The notes: generated by a model not told the origin, from the letters alone. A stretch of DNA of 21,193 nucleotides from Alphaproteobacteria bacterium (GCA_023141075.1 JAGLKL010000004.1:1-21193), one strand, 5' to 3'; positions 1 to 8,351 are shown, counted from the stretch's first letter. A program made the numbers and translations.

Positions 1-273
1 CTTGAAAGTGCTGAAAAGGTCGGGTTTGATCCCGAAAAACGTTATGTGTATTTGGGCGGTATTGTCTATAATGATGAAGATGATTGGATAATTTGGCTTA
101 ACGGCAAACGTGTTATACCTGATGCTGTGCCAGAAGAGGTTCTCGATTTACGTGTGTATAAGGATTATATTGAGGTTAAGTGGCTGGATGAGTATACCAA
201 CTCGGTATTCCCTTTGCGTCTGCGTGCACATCAGCGCTTTAATCTGGATATGATGATTTTTCTTCCGGGTTAA
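1..273 (+). CDS. C-terminal end of an unidentified, possibly pilus-assembly, protein (5' truncated by window edge)
   Basis: An open frame enters from the left edge and runs in frame 1 to a TAA at 271-273, giving about 90 C-terminal residues; the true start lies outside. The visible part holds short beta-type segments around WIIWLNGKRV, then alternating hydrophobic and charged residues ending in MIFLPG. There is no membrane segment, and I recognise no family with certainty. The 'WxxWLNGxR' pattern followed by a small beta domain resembles in style the C-terminal domains of PilP, GspC, GspB or MshK-like periplasmic assembly proteins. That reading is inference, helped by the pilus genes directly downstream on the same strand. 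The next gene begins about 70 bp later, beyond a short hairpin. The internal GTG at 46 is not a convincing start, since the frame is open to the edge. Confidence 0.55.
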   Translation, partial: LESAEKVGFDPEKRYVYLGGIVYNDEDDWIIWLNGKRVIPDAVPEEVLDLRVYKDYIEVKWLDEYTNSVFPLRLRAHQRFNLDMMIFLPG

Positions 274-279
274 GCTTCT

Positions 280-295
280 TAGGGTTTAGACTCTA
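280..295 (+). repeat. 3'-end hairpin motif, copy 1
   Basis: TAGGGT-TTAG-ACTCTA forms a 6-bp stem with a 4-nt loop, one pair being G-U when read as plus-strand RNA. It lies 6 nt after the stop of the partial first gene. It matches the hairpins at 8334-8351 and 19021-19038. There is no following T-run, so it is not a classical intrinsic terminator. Confidence 0.6.
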
Positions 296-344
296 GCTAT
301 ACCGTTTTCTTTGATGTTTTTAGGATAAAGCAGGATTGTTGCTT

Positions 345-1115
345 ATGACGATGTTAATTGATGATAACACCGATGATCATGATGATAGTAATGTGCTATT
401 GCCCCTTGTGTTAAAAGACATCAGTGTTGCTTATACCGATGTTCCGGTTATAGACGAAATCGATCTTGAGATACGCTCCGGTGAAATATTCGGTCTGATG
501 GGGCTAAATGGAGCCGGTAAGACGACTATGATCAAGGCTATTTTGGGTTTGCGTCAACAACGTAGCGGGACAATTTCTATTTACGGACAGGAAAATATAT
601 CGCGTCAGAGTAAGGCGCGGCTGGCGTATTTGCCGGAGAAATTCGAGCCTCCGTGGTTTTTGACCGGGATGGAGTTTATGAAGTTCTCGCTTTCATTATA
701 CAAACGCCCTTTTGAGCGAGAAGAAATAATAGAAGCTGCGCATAAATTGGCGCTGGATACAAAAGCGCTCGATCGGCGGATGCATACATATTCAAAAGGG
801 ATGCGCCAGAAGCTTGGTCTTATGGGAACTTTGCTTGCCGGGTGTTCGTTGTTTATCCTTGATGAGCCAATGAGCGGACTTGATCCGATGGCGCGTGCCT
901 TGGTTAAGAGGATGATTATGGATATGCGTTCGCTTGAAAGAACAATATTTTTGAGTTCCCATATTCTTGCCGATATGGATGAGATATGTGACCGGGTTGC
1001 CATATTACATGAAGGGAAAATCCGCTATATTGGTACTCCTGACGAGCTTAAAAGACGCACAAACAAGGGATATCTTGAGCAAGCATATCTCGAATTTATT
1101 GAGCATGCGTGTTGA
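345..1115 (+). CDS. ABC transporter ATP-binding protein, possibly PilH-like
   Basis: This is the cytoplasmic nucleotide-binding subunit of an ABC exporter of the ABC-2/NatA type. Visible motifs, in order: Walker A GLNGAGKTT (about residue 53), an ABC signature of the YSKGMRQK type, Walker B LFILDEP, D-loop SGLDP and the switch histidine in LSSH. Length (256 aa) suits a single-domain ATPase. The ATG at 345 is chosen because an AGG-containing site (CAGG at 331-334) stands 10 nt upstream; TTG at 336 and ATG at 351 are alternatives. An Asp-rich stretch (about residues 6-14) precedes the fold. No permease is adjacent; the nearest is at 7576-8337, beyond five pilus genes. Pairing with that permease, as in the PilGHI transporter needed for pilus biogenesis in Myxococcus, is inference. 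The ATPase assignment itself is firm. Confidence 0.93.
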   Translation: MTMLIDDNTDDHDDSNVLLPLVLKDISVAYTDVPVIDEIDLEIRSGEIFGLMGLNGAGKTTMIKAILGLRQQRSGTISIYGQENISRQSKARLAYLPEKFEPPWFLTGMEFMKFSLSLYKRPFEREEIIEAAHKLALDTKALDRRMHTYSKGMRQKLGLMGTLLAGCSLFILDEPMSGLDPMARALVKRMIMDMRSLERTIFLSSHILADMDEICDRVAILHEGKIRYIGTPDELKRRTNKGYLEQAYLEFIEHAC

Positions 1116-1230
1116 GTGTGATACTATGGGTGCGATTGAGGTATATGTTTGATTCGAATGTATGCTTACTTCTTTGTTCTTCTGTTTTTGCGGGTTCTCG
1201 CGGAAGTTATTCGTTGAAAGATTATTGGTT

Positions 1231-2124
1231 ATGCTAGTCTCACGTGTGTTTTCTTTTGTGTTTTATAGTAGCGTTTTTGCTCTTACTTTTGCTTTTGTCG
1301 GGCTGCGGGCAGTTCCCGTTATGGCGCAAGGTGATATGTCGCCAAGGGCAGAGATGAAATCTTCACAAGAAGATATCTTTTTAGAATATGGGGAAGAGCA
1401 GAAGGAAAATGAAACCATAGATAATGAAGCTTTTTTTGATGCGGAGAACTTGGTTCCCCGTGGCGAAATGACACGCCATGGGCCTAATTTTGTAAATCCG
1501 GTTACGCAACCGGCTTCCAGGCTTGTTATTGTTAGTAAAAATTATGCGCCTGATACCAAGGAGGCTCAACTGGTTGCGGCTGAGCGTGCTATGCAGCTCG
1601 GACGTTATGATTCTGCACTGGATCTGTTTGATACGCTTTATGCTAAGAACAAGAAAGATTCGCGCGTGCTTATGGGGCGTGCGGTTGTGTTGCAAAAAAT
1701 GGAGCGCTTTGATGAAGCGATGGGACTGTATGAAGAACTGTCGAAAGTTGCGCCGGATAATATTGAAGTAAAAGTAAATATGCTGGGTCTGCTTTCAACG
1801 CGATTCCCTTCTGTTGCGCTTCGTCGGCTTTTGGATTTACGTGAGCAACATATAGGGCATGTGGGACTGGCTACGCAAATTGCGATTTGTTATGCGTCGC
1901 TTGGTGATACACATGAGGCTTTAAGATATATGGGTGTTGCAGCGAGTATGGAGCCTAGAAATGCCAATCTTTTGTATAATATGGCTGTGATTGCCGATAG
2001 ATCCGGGGATAAGAAGCAGGCTGTTTCTTATTATGAGAAGGCGCTTGAGGTTGACTCGGTGTATGGTGGTGGGCGAACTATTCCGCGTGAAGTTGTGTAT
2101 GAGCGATTGGCGCATATCCGCTAG
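1231..2124 (+). CDS. Exported TPR protein of the pilus locus (MshN-like by position)
   Basis: The protein has an N-terminal signal peptide, a polar linker rich in Glu, then TPR-type helical repeats over about the last 190 residues (for example AERAMQLGRYDSALDLFDTL and ANLLYNMAVIADRSGDKKQA). It probably acts in the periplasm as a scaffold for pilus assembly or secretin function. MSHA loci carry a TPR protein, MshN, in a similar context, but orthology is not shown here. The ATG at 1231 is preferred: it gives a compact signal peptide with a plausible cleavage after VPVMA. The longer start at 1162 would add a second hydrophobic stretch and has no ribosome site at a useful distance. Neither start has a strong Shine-Dalgarno. 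The stop is followed closely by the prepilin peptidase gene, consistent with one operon. Confidence 0.8.
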   Translation: MLVSRVFSFVFYSSVFALTFAFVGLRAVPVMAQGDMSPRAEMKSSQEDIFLEYGEEQKENETIDNEAFFDAENLVPRGEMTRHGPNFVNPVTQPASRLVIVSKNYAPDTKEAQLVAAERAMQLGRYDSALDLFDTLYAKNKKDSRVLMGRAVVLQKMERFDEAMGLYEELSKVAPDNIEVKVNMLGLLSTRFPSVALRRLLDLREQHIGHVGLATQIAICYASLGDTHEALRYMGVAASMEPRNANLLYNMAVIADRSGDKKQAVSYYEKALEVDSVYGGGRTIPREVVYERLAHIR

Positions 2125-2156
2125 TCACCTAACATCCGTGAATGGGGTGCGTGTTT

Positions 2157-2933
2157 ATGGAAGTTATTATAGGTGAAATCTTTTTAATAGCGTGTTTAGG
2201 GCTGATATTGGGTAGTTTTACGACTGCCATTGTTTATCGTGTGCCGCGTGATATTTCATGGGGGATGAAACGCTCTTCATGTCCTTCATGTAATTCTGTT
2301 TTGGGCACGGCTGATCTGGTGCCGTTTTTTTCATGGTGTTTGAATAAAGGAAAGTGTCGTCATTGCAAGGCTACTATCCCGCTCTTTTATCCGCTGGTTG
2401 AGCTAACGTGTATGGGGTTATGTCTTGTTGCATATAGTGTTTATGATCTAAGTATTCCGGGAATATTTGTTTATGCAGCAATGCCATTTCTATTGGCGCT
2501 GTTTTTAATTGATTTTAAACATATGATTTTGCCTAATCAGCTAATTCTTGTGCTGTTTTTTCTGGGCATTTTGAGGCTGTTGTATTTTTGGGGTGCGGAT
2601 GGTTTTTTCTATGAGACGGGGATGGACATATTAATTAATTATGTGTTGGCGTCGTTTGTTTTTGCTCTATTGTCTTGGGGGATAGGTGCGTTAACGAGCA
2701 AGCTGCTCAAAAAAGAGAGCCTTGGTTTTGGAGATGTAAAATTTTTTGGTTTGGCCGGTTTATGGCTTGGGCTGGAGGCGTTGCCATTATTTATGATTTA
2801 TTCGGGCGGTCTTGCGATTATTCTGGCCTTGGTTTGGCGCTATATAAAGGATAGCGATGTTTTTCCGTTTGGCCCTGCTTTGATAGTCGTCTTTATTATT
2901 ATGCTTTTTTCTCAGGGCGTAGTTGTAATTTGA
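2157..2933 (+). CDS. pilD: Prepilin leader peptidase / N-methyltransferase
   Basis: Integral inner-membrane aspartyl protease that removes the short leader from type IV prepilins; the same family methylates the new N-terminal residue. Seen in the sequence: an N-terminal hydrophobic segment with GSFTTAIVYRVP; a zinc-type cytoplasmic loop with two CxxC pairs (CPSC and CRHC) typical of the bifunctional form; the catalytic aspartates in LIDFKHMILP and GFGDVK; and about seven further hydrophobic helices. Length (about 258 aa) is normal. The ATG at 2157 is used because it begins the usual short N-terminus and has GGGG 9 nt upstream; ATG 2142 in the same frame is possible. Its natural substrate in this locus is the prepilin at 10859-11530. 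Confidence 0.95.
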   Translation: MEVIIGEIFLIACLGLILGSFTTAIVYRVPRDISWGMKRSSCPSCNSVLGTADLVPFFSWCLNKGKCRHCKATIPLFYPLVELTCMGLCLVAYSVYDLSIPGIFVYAAMPFLLALFLIDFKHMILPNQLILVLFFLGILRLLYFWGADGFFYETGMDILINYVLASFVFALLSWGIGALTSKLLKKESLGFGDVKFFGLAGLWLGLEALPLFMIYSGGLAIILALVWRYIKDSDVFPFGPALIVVFIIMLFSQGVVVI

Positions 2934-2957
2934 GTGGAGGATAGTTACTATTTTTTG

Positions 2958-2980
2958 GTGAAAATTTACTTTATTTTCAC
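2958..2980 (+). terminator. AT-rich hairpin after pilD, weak terminator candidate
   Basis: A perfect 8-bp stem GTGAAAAT / ATTTTCAC with a 7-nt loop, followed by TTTCTT. It lies 25 bp after the prepilin peptidase stop and about 100 bp before pilT. The stem is weak (two G-C pairs), so partial termination or RNA end protection is as likely as full termination. The rest of the 148-bp gap shows no clear promoter. Confidence 0.3.
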
Positions 2981-3081
2981 TTTCTTCCAGTAAATCATGT
3001 AAGGCGAAGTTTTATGTCTGTTTCATAATAAATTGTGAATTCTTGGTATCAAATAACTAGAGTTTTAAAGGAATTGAAGCG

Positions 3082-4230
3082 GTGGATCTAACACAACTAT
3101 TGGCTTTTACAATACAAAGTGACGCGTCGGATTTGCATATCAGTTCGGGGAACCCGCCGATTATCCGTGTAAGTGGTGAGATGAAACGGGTTAAAGGGGA
3201 GTCTTTGGGAAGCGATGATATCCGGGCTATGCTTTACTCGGTGATGACAGAAGAACAGCGTTCAGAATATGAAAAGAACTGGGAAATTGACTTTGCGATT
3301 GCTCTGGGGGAAAAAGCGCGTTTTCGTGTTAACGGTTTTACGACCCGTTTGGGATCGTCAGCGGTGTTTAGGACAATTCCTACAGAGATTCCCACGATAG
3401 AAGAGCTTGATTTGCCTCCTGTTATGCGACGGTTTACTGAGCTTGAAAAGGGTATCATTCTGGTAACAGGGCCGACAGGATCCGGTAAGTCTACCACACT
3501 GGCTGCGCTTGTTAATCACATTAACTTGTATCACGCAAAACACATTCTTACGGTTGAAGACCCGGTCGAGTTTTTTCACAATTCCAAGAAGTCTTTGATA
3601 AATCACCGTGAGGTTGGGCAGGATACCAAGACATTTGCCAGGGCTTTGAAGAGTGCGCTCCGGGAGGATCCGGATGTTATTCTGGTTGGGGAGATGCGTG
3701 ACCATGAAACGGTTTCTCTGGCGTTGACAGCGGCGGAAACCGGGCACCTTGTTTTTGGAACTTTGCACTCTAGCTCGGCAGCCAAGACCATTGACCGTGT
3801 GATCGACGTGTTTCCTACCGGGGATAAGGAAATGGTGCGTGCCATGTTGGCTAGTTCTATTCAGGGGGTTGTTGCACAAACATTGTTCAAGCGTGCTGAC
3901 GGTTCGGGGCGTGTGGGTGCGTTCGAGATATTGGTTGGTACAAACGCTGTGCGGAATCTGATCCGCGAAAACCAAATTCCGCAAATGTATTCAATGATGC
4001 AAACCGGGTCGCGTTACGGGATGGTCACGATGGAAGATGCAGTTGAAGGTTTGCTGGAAGGCGGCATTATTGATAAAGATGAAGCACGTCGTGTGCTTGT
4101 TAAGACATCCGATGATGATGAAGAGAGAGATGAAGACTACGCTTCCGGTGCAATGGGTGGTTCTAAGATGGTTGAGGACGATCTTAGCGGTAGACGTACC
4201 GATAGCAAGGGAGGGGGGTATTCATTTTGA
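3082..4230 (+). CDS. pilT: Pilus retraction ATPase PilT
   Basis: Hexameric cytoplasmic ATPase that drives depolymerisation of type IV pili. Visible: N-terminal PAS-like domain with ASDLHISSGNPP; Walker A GPTGSGKST at residues 130-138; Asp box VEDPVEFFH; Walker B DVILVGEMRD; His box TGHLVFGTLHSSSAAKTIDR; and the PilT-specific AVRNLIRE motif near the C-terminus. The start is GTG at 3082, with AAGGA at 3068-3072, 9 nt upstream. Unusual: after the conserved core the protein carries an acidic tail with DDDEERDEDY and a Gly-rich end, making it 382 aa instead of the usual roughly 345. The pilU ribosome site is embedded in the codons for that Gly-rich end. Assignment as PilT rather than an extension ATPase is well supported by the motif set. 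Confidence 0.96.
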   Translation: MDLTQLLAFTIQSDASDLHISSGNPPIIRVSGEMKRVKGESLGSDDIRAMLYSVMTEEQRSEYEKNWEIDFAIALGEKARFRVNGFTTRLGSSAVFRTIPTEIPTIEELDLPPVMRRFTELEKGIILVTGPTGSGKSTTLAALVNHINLYHAKHILTVEDPVEFFHNSKKSLINHREVGQDTKTFARALKSALREDPDVILVGEMRDHETVSLALTAAETGHLVFGTLHSSSAAKTIDRVIDVFPTGDKEMVRAMLASSIQGVVAQTLFKRADGSGRVGAFEILVGTNAVRNLIRENQIPQMYSMMQTGSRYGMVTMEDAVEGLLEGGIIDKDEARRVLVKTSDDDEERDEDYASGAMGGSKMVEDDLSGRRTDSKGGGYSF

Positions 4231-5366
4231 GCGCGCCACTGATTTTTCAATATCTAAGCGCAATGGAGCGGCACAAAGCGTCGGATATTTATCTGACGGT
4301 TGGGTTTCCCCCTACGTTGCGTGGTGAGTCTGATTTTATCAAGCTCAATAACAGGCCGATGAGTGAAGATGAAATTGAAGAGATTTTAATTTCGATACTG
4401 ACTAATCGCCAGCGCCGCGATTTTGATAGCCAGATGGAGCTAAATACGGCACTTGATATGGGGAAATACGGGCGTTTCCGCGTAAATGTGATGCGTCAAA
4501 GGCAACAGGCTGCTCTTGTGATTCGGCGTATTATATCTGAGATTCCAACTTTTGAAGAGTTACGTCTGCCCCCGATTTTGGAGAAAATGGCGATGGAAAA
4601 AAGGGGGCTTGTCTTGGTGACCGGGATAACCGGTTCTGGTAAATCCACAACGCTTGCGGCGATGGTCGATTATCGTAATAAGAATAGCAGCGGGCATATC
4701 ATTACGATTGAAGACCCGGTCGAGTATTATCATGATCATCACGGTTGTGTAGTTACGCAGCGCGAAGTTGGGGTGGATACGGAAAGCTATGCGATGGCGA
4801 TGAAAAATTCTTTGAGGCAGCGCCCCGATGTTATTCTGGTTGGAGAGATCCGTGACCGCGAGGTGATGGAGCAGGCTCTTGCTATTACTGAAACAGGGCA
4901 TTTATGTCTGGCTACAATTCACACGAATAATTCGTATCAGGCTATTGAACGGATTGTGAATTTATTTCCTGAAGATTATCACAACCAAATCCGTCTTAAT
5001 TTATCGATGAATCTTAAAGCGATCATATCGCAGCGTTTGTTGCCGACCAAAGAAGAAGGAATGACACCGGCTATCGAAATTATGATCAATCAGGGGTTTG
5101 TGCGTGAGTTGATCTTAAGAGGTGAGATTGGCAAGGTTTATGATGTTATGGAGCAAAATAACTCGATTGGTATGTTAACGTTTGACCAATCATTGATGCA
5201 GTTATTTGAACAAGACCTTATCTCTGAGGACACGGCAATTGCAAATTCTGACAAACCTTCTGATATGAAAATAAAGGTTCAGCAGGCAAAACTCATTAAA
5301 CAATCCAGAGGGAGTATAAGCGGGTTGGAAACAGTGGATACGTCTCGGATTCACCTTAGTGAATAG
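4227..5366 (+). CDS. pilU: PilT-dependent retraction ATPase PilU
   Basis: Second retraction ATPase, which in other bacteria works only together with PilT to strengthen retraction. Seen: KASDIYLTVGFPP at the N-terminus, Walker A GITGSGKST (about residue 132), Asp box IEDPVEYYHD, Walker B DVILVGEIRD, His box TGHLCLATIHTNNSYQAIER, and the PilU-type segment FPEDYHNQIRLNLSMNLKAI. The start is TTG at 4227, overlapping the pilT stop (TTGA). It is supported by a very strong purine-rich site, GGGAGGGGGG, just upstream, which suggests translational coupling. Length (379 aa) is normal for PilU. The PilT/PilU order matches that of many Gammaproteobacteria, but here the pair sits in an MSHA-like locus. 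Confidence 0.95.
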   Translation: MSAPLIFQYLSAMERHKASDIYLTVGFPPTLRGESDFIKLNNRPMSEDEIEEILISILTNRQRRDFDSQMELNTALDMGKYGRFRVNVMRQRQQAALVIRRIISEIPTFEELRLPPILEKMAMEKRGLVLVTGITGSGKSTTLAAMVDYRNKNSSGHIITIEDPVEYYHDHHGCVVTQREVGVDTESYAMAMKNSLRQRPDVILVGEIRDREVMEQALAITETGHLCLATIHTNNSYQAIERIVNLFPEDYHNQIRLNLSMNLKAIISQRLLPTKEEGMTPAIEIMINQGFVRELILRGEIGKVYDVMEQNNSIGMLTFDQSLMQLFEQDLISEDTAIANSDKPSDMKIKVQQAKLIKQSRGSISGLETVDTSRIHLSE

Positions 5367-5474
5367 CTTTTTTATGTTCTACTTATCGGTTTTCATGTTT
5401 TATTGTTAAAAAAGTATAAGAAACCATGGTGTTTCGTGATTTTTGTACTTATAATGTCTAAATAGAATCGTTGT

Positions 5475-5498
5475 CGGTGCGTTCGCGCCGTTTCTTCT
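5475..5498 (+). terminator. GC-rich hairpin between pilU and the secretin gene
   Basis: CGGTGC-GTTC-GCGCCG forms a 6-bp stem (one G-U pair) with a tetraloop, followed by TTTCTTCT. It lies in the 160-bp gap between pilU and the secretin gene, 37 nt before the latter's ribosome site region ends. It may be a leaky terminator or attenuator, or a structure in the secretin mRNA leader. No clear promoter is seen in the gap. Confidence 0.35.
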
Positions 5499-5532
5499 AA
5501 ATCATACCGGGACTTTTGGAGTAATCTTGACC

Positions 5533-7443
5533 ATGTCTTCCTATGTGAGTGTCTCTGCGCATTTTCGTTGCGTTGTTTGTACGTTATTCTTATTGATATT
5601 ATCGGCTTTTCTGTTGTCCTCGTGTGACTTGGCGGCGAATTATACCAAGACTGATCGAGCATCCAACATGGAGTTCCAGGATTTCCGCGATGGTTTGACT
5701 GAACGGTTGCCTGAAGTTGACGATGAAAAAACATCATTGGCTGCGGATGCCTCTATTCCAGCGCTACAACCGTATATTTCTATGACACCGGATAATATGC
5801 AGTCTATGCCGCTTGTTTCGGTTTCTGTGAATCAGTCAGTGCCTTTACGTGATGTTCTTTATGAATTGGCGCAACAAGCCGAGTATGATCTGGAACTTGA
5901 TCCGAATATTCGCGGGGCGATTATTTTTACAGCACGTAACAAACCGTTGGATGTTGTGATTGACAGGATGTGTGATGTGGCGGGGTTGCGCTATAAGTTT
6001 GAAGAGGGGTTTTTGCGCGTCGAGGTCGATACTCCTTATATAAAGACTTATAAAGTCGATTATCTGAGCTTTGTGCGTTCCAATTCCGGGACGGTAAGTA
6101 CAAATGTGTCGGTTGTTTCCGGTGAAGGTGCTGATACCGGTTCTGCGTATTCAGCAAGTTCAGATAGCACGTCTGATTTCTGGAGCGAGTTGGAGTTGAA
6201 CCTGACCCAGATATTGGGAGGAGCTTCGACCGGTGCACTTAAAACTAGGAGTGATCCGCGTATTTCTGCCGTTGAACAAAATCCTGAAGTAGCGGCTGTG
6301 TCTCCGAGGGGGCAGCCTAGAGAAGGGGAAGATGGTTCTTTAACTGTGCAACCTCCTGAAGCGGTATTACGTGTTGAGTCGCTGCCGGTTGATATGGAAG
6401 GAGAGGCTGGGGGTGCTGCTGCTGATGGGGCGGAAAACGCTATGACCTTTAGTCTGAATAAGCAAGCTGGGATGATCAATATTTATGCTTCGGAAAGAGT
6501 TCACAAGCAAGTTGAAAAATATCTTATGGAGTTGAGACGTTCTGTGACATCTCAGGTTCTTGTTGAGGCTAAGATTTTTGAAGTGAGTTTGTTTGATGAG
6601 TATATTAACGGTATTGACTGGCGGCTTATTGGTGCAGGTGACATCAACATCGGTGAGTTTACGAGTGCTGGTGGTTCCTATATGAGTAGTCTGGATCACT
6701 ATGGCAGTATGGCGTCGTTGGTTCCTTTGGCACCTAATGGAACTGTGGCAGTAAATACAAATTTTGTTGCCGGTATTATCGGTAATGATTTTCAGGGATT
6801 GATTAGGGCTATTTCCGGGTTTGGAACTGTGCGAGCCTTGGCTTCTCCGCGACTGACGGTGCTAAACAACCAGTCGGCTATTCTTAATGTTGCTACCAAC
6901 CGGGTGTTTTTTAAGCTTGATGTTACTCAGGAAGTGGATGAGGATACCGGCGATACGAACACTGAGGTCGATTCAGAAATCAAGTCTGTGCCGGAAGGTG
7001 TTTTGATCAATGTGCAGCCTTCGATAAATCTGGATGAACGGACAATTTCGATGCTTGTGCGACCGACGATCACCCGAATTGTCGGCGTAGTGCAGGATCC
7101 TGCGATTCAGTTTGTGGCTGGGGCGTCCGGTATTGTTTCAGAAATTCCTGAGGTGAATGTTCAGGAGATTGATACTGTGATTAAGGTTCGCTCCGGTCAG
7201 CCGATTGTTATGGGGGGGTTGCTTCAGGACAGAATTGTCAATAATCAGGAGAGTGTTCCGATTTTAGGTGAGGTGCCGATATTAGGAAATATCTTTAAGG
7301 ATAATTCCGGTTCTATCAGCAAGACTGAGTTGGTGATCTTCCTAAAGGCGACGCTATTGGAGTCAATGGATCAATCGATTCATGATACGGATAAAGATCT
7401 GTATAAAACTTTCTCAGGTGATCGTAGGCCGTTTAAATTGTAG
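5533..7443 (+). CDS. mshL: MshL-type outer-membrane secretin lipoprotein
   Basis: Forms the outer-membrane channel through which the pilus leaves. Signal peptide ends in a lipobox LLSSC with the lipidated Cys at residue 31 and Asp at +2. Domains: N0/STN-like (about residues 95-165) leading into KTYKVDYLSF, typical of MshL/PilQ secretins; a long low-complexity linker (about 196-303); an N1-type segment with VTSQVLVEAKIFEVSLFDEY; then the beta-barrel secretin domain with ASPRLTVLNNQSAILNV and the C-terminal VPILGEVPILGNIF signature. The ATG at 5533 is used; TTG at 5527, two codons upstream, has better spacing from GGAG at 5517-5520 and cannot be excluded. MshL is preferred over PilQ because of the lipoprotein signal, the single N0 region and the absence of AMIN domains. 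Confidence 0.9.
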   Translation: MSSYVSVSAHFRCVVCTLFLLILSAFLLSSCDLAANYTKTDRASNMEFQDFRDGLTERLPEVDDEKTSLAADASIPALQPYISMTPDNMQSMPLVSVSVNQSVPLRDVLYELAQQAEYDLELDPNIRGAIIFTARNKPLDVVIDRMCDVAGLRYKFEEGFLRVEVDTPYIKTYKVDYLSFVRSNSGTVSTNVSVVSGEGADTGSAYSASSDSTSDFWSELELNLTQILGGASTGALKTRSDPRISAVEQNPEVAAVSPRGQPREGEDGSLTVQPPEAVLRVESLPVDMEGEAGGAAADGAENAMTFSLNKQAGMINIYASERVHKQVEKYLMELRRSVTSQVLVEAKIFEVSLFDEYINGIDWRLIGAGDINIGEFTSAGGSYMSSLDHYGSMASLVPLAPNGTVAVNTNFVAGIIGNDFQGLIRAISGFGTVRALASPRLTVLNNQSAILNVATNRVFFKLDVTQEVDEDTGDTNTEVDSEIKSVPEGVLINVQPSINLDERTISMLVRPTITRIVGVVQDPAIQFVAGASGIVSEIPEVNVQEIDTVIKVRSGQPIVMGGLLQDRIVNNQESVPILGEVPILGNIFKDNSGSISKTELVIFLKATLLESMDQSIHDTDKDLYKTFSGDRRPFKL

Positions 7444-7494
7444 TGAGATAAAGAGTTATAATACTATTCTTAAGTGAAACTACTATTAAGTCAT

Positions 7495-7520
7495 AAGTCA
7501 CGGCCAGATTGCTGTGGCTT
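7495..7520 (+). terminator. Hairpin after the secretin gene
   Basis: AAGTCACGGC / GCTGTGGCTT form a 10-bp stem (two G-U pairs) around a 6-nt loop, 51 bp after the secretin stop, followed by TAATTGT. The T-run is poor, so it is a weak terminator or mRNA 3'-end stabiliser. It separates the secretin gene from the ABC permease gene. Confidence 0.35.
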
Positions 7521-7543
7521 TAATTGTAAGGACACGGTCTTTT

Positions 7544-7549
7544 TATAAT
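7544..7549 (+). promoter_or_regulatory. Possible -10 element for the permease gene
   Basis: A perfect TATAAT lies 26 bp before the permease start and just after a hairpin. The hexamer 17 nt upstream (TAATTG) is a poor -35, so the promoter call rests on the -10 match and position only. Confidence 0.25.
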
Positions 7550-7575
7550 CTATTTCGTTTTTGAGGCTTTAAAAG

Positions 7576-8337
7576 ATGCTTTCTGTTCCGTTGATGAAAT
7601 ATGTGCTTATGGCAGCTTTGCGCGATAAATTGATGTTTGCGATGGCTATTGTGCTAATCGTTGGGGCTTCTTTGTCGGTGTTTTTAGGGAGCGCGGCGAT
7701 CGTTGAGAAGAGTCAGTTTACCGTGGTGTTTGCCGGTTCCGGTTCACGTATTGTTGCTGTTCTTGGGTTGGTTTTGTTTGTCGTGTTTTTTATCCGACGG
7801 GCTTTTGATAGCAAGGAGATTGAGTACCTGCTTTCACGTCCGGTGGGACGTCTGAGTATTATCTGTTCTTTTGCGCTGGCTTTTAGCGTGCTTTGTGTGC
7901 TTATGGGGCTCGGGGTAGGTGCATGCGTTTTTGCTGTATCACCGCACTTATTTGGTTATGGCCATGTGCTTTGGATCGTCAGCGTTATGGTTGAGGCGGT
8001 GATTATGGTTAATACGGCGATGTTTTTTTCGATGTATATTTCCAGTGCGTCAAGTGCAACTATGGCGACATTAGGTGTGTATGTTCTCGGGCGCTTAATG
8101 GGGCAATTATTGGGGATTGTTGATTCCAATATGGTTGATAGTTACGGAATTTATTCGATGGCTATGCAGATGGTTTCTGTTATTACTCCGCGTCTTGATC
8201 TGTTAGGGCAGAGTTCGTGGCTTATTTATGGTGTTCAGGACGGGTATAGTCTTGTCTATGCTTTACTTCAGGGCGCTTTTTTCTCGGCTCTTGTATTGTC
8301 GGCAACAGGCCTTGATTTTGTAAGGCGTGAGTTCTAG
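7576..8337 (+). CDS. ABC-2 type transporter permease, possibly PilI-like
   Basis: Hydrophobic 253-aa protein with about six membrane helices. Its segment EIEYLLSRPVGRLSI after the second helix resembles the cytoplasmic coupling region of ABC-2 family permeases. It has no ATPase motifs and so needs a partner; the only ATPase of the right class in the window is at 345-1115. The next gene encodes a membrane-anchored periplasmic protein with hairpin and ribosome site in between, suggesting a shared transcript. By analogy with PilG/PilH/PilI of Myxococcus the three may form a transporter needed for pilus assembly; this is inference from position, and the substrate is unknown. The stop codon lies inside a short hairpin (8334-8351). 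Confidence 0.82.
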   Translation: MLSVPLMKYVLMAALRDKLMFAMAIVLIVGASLSVFLGSAAIVEKSQFTVVFAGSGSRIVAVLGLVLFVVFFIRRAFDSKEIEYLLSRPVGRLSIICSFALAFSVLCVLMGLGVGACVFAVSPHLFGYGHVLWIVSVMVEAVIMVNTAMFFSMYISSASSATMATLGVYVLGRLMGQLLGIVDSNMVDSYGIYSMAMQMVSVITPRLDLLGQSSWLIYGVQDGYSLVYALLQGAFFSALVLSATGLDFVRREF

Positions 8338-8351
8338 GGTTTTGACCCTAG
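8334..8351 (+). repeat. 3'-end hairpin motif, copy 2 (contains the stop codon)
   Basis: CTAGGGT-TTTG-ACCCTAG is a perfect 7-bp stem with a 4-nt loop. The permease stop TAG (8335-8337) is within the left arm. It has the same core as the copies at 280 and 19021. No T-run follows; the next gene's ribosome site is 22 nt downstream. Confidence 0.75.

Noticed and set aside
21..34. CGGG-N6-CCCG palindrome similar to the 3'-end hairpin
   Set aside because: It lies inside the coding frame away from a stop codon, has a longer loop and shares only GGGTTT/CCC; most likely chance.
1145..1237. Small 30-codon frame before the TPR gene ending in an overlap with its ATG at 1231
   Set aside because: The GAGG site is only 3 nt from its ATG, the sequence has no recognisable feature, and no support beyond the overlap was found.
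3358..3984. Long antisense open frame (208 codons) within pilT
   Set aside because: It is a shadow of a strongly conserved PilT coding sequence, with no domain, ribosome site or context of its own.
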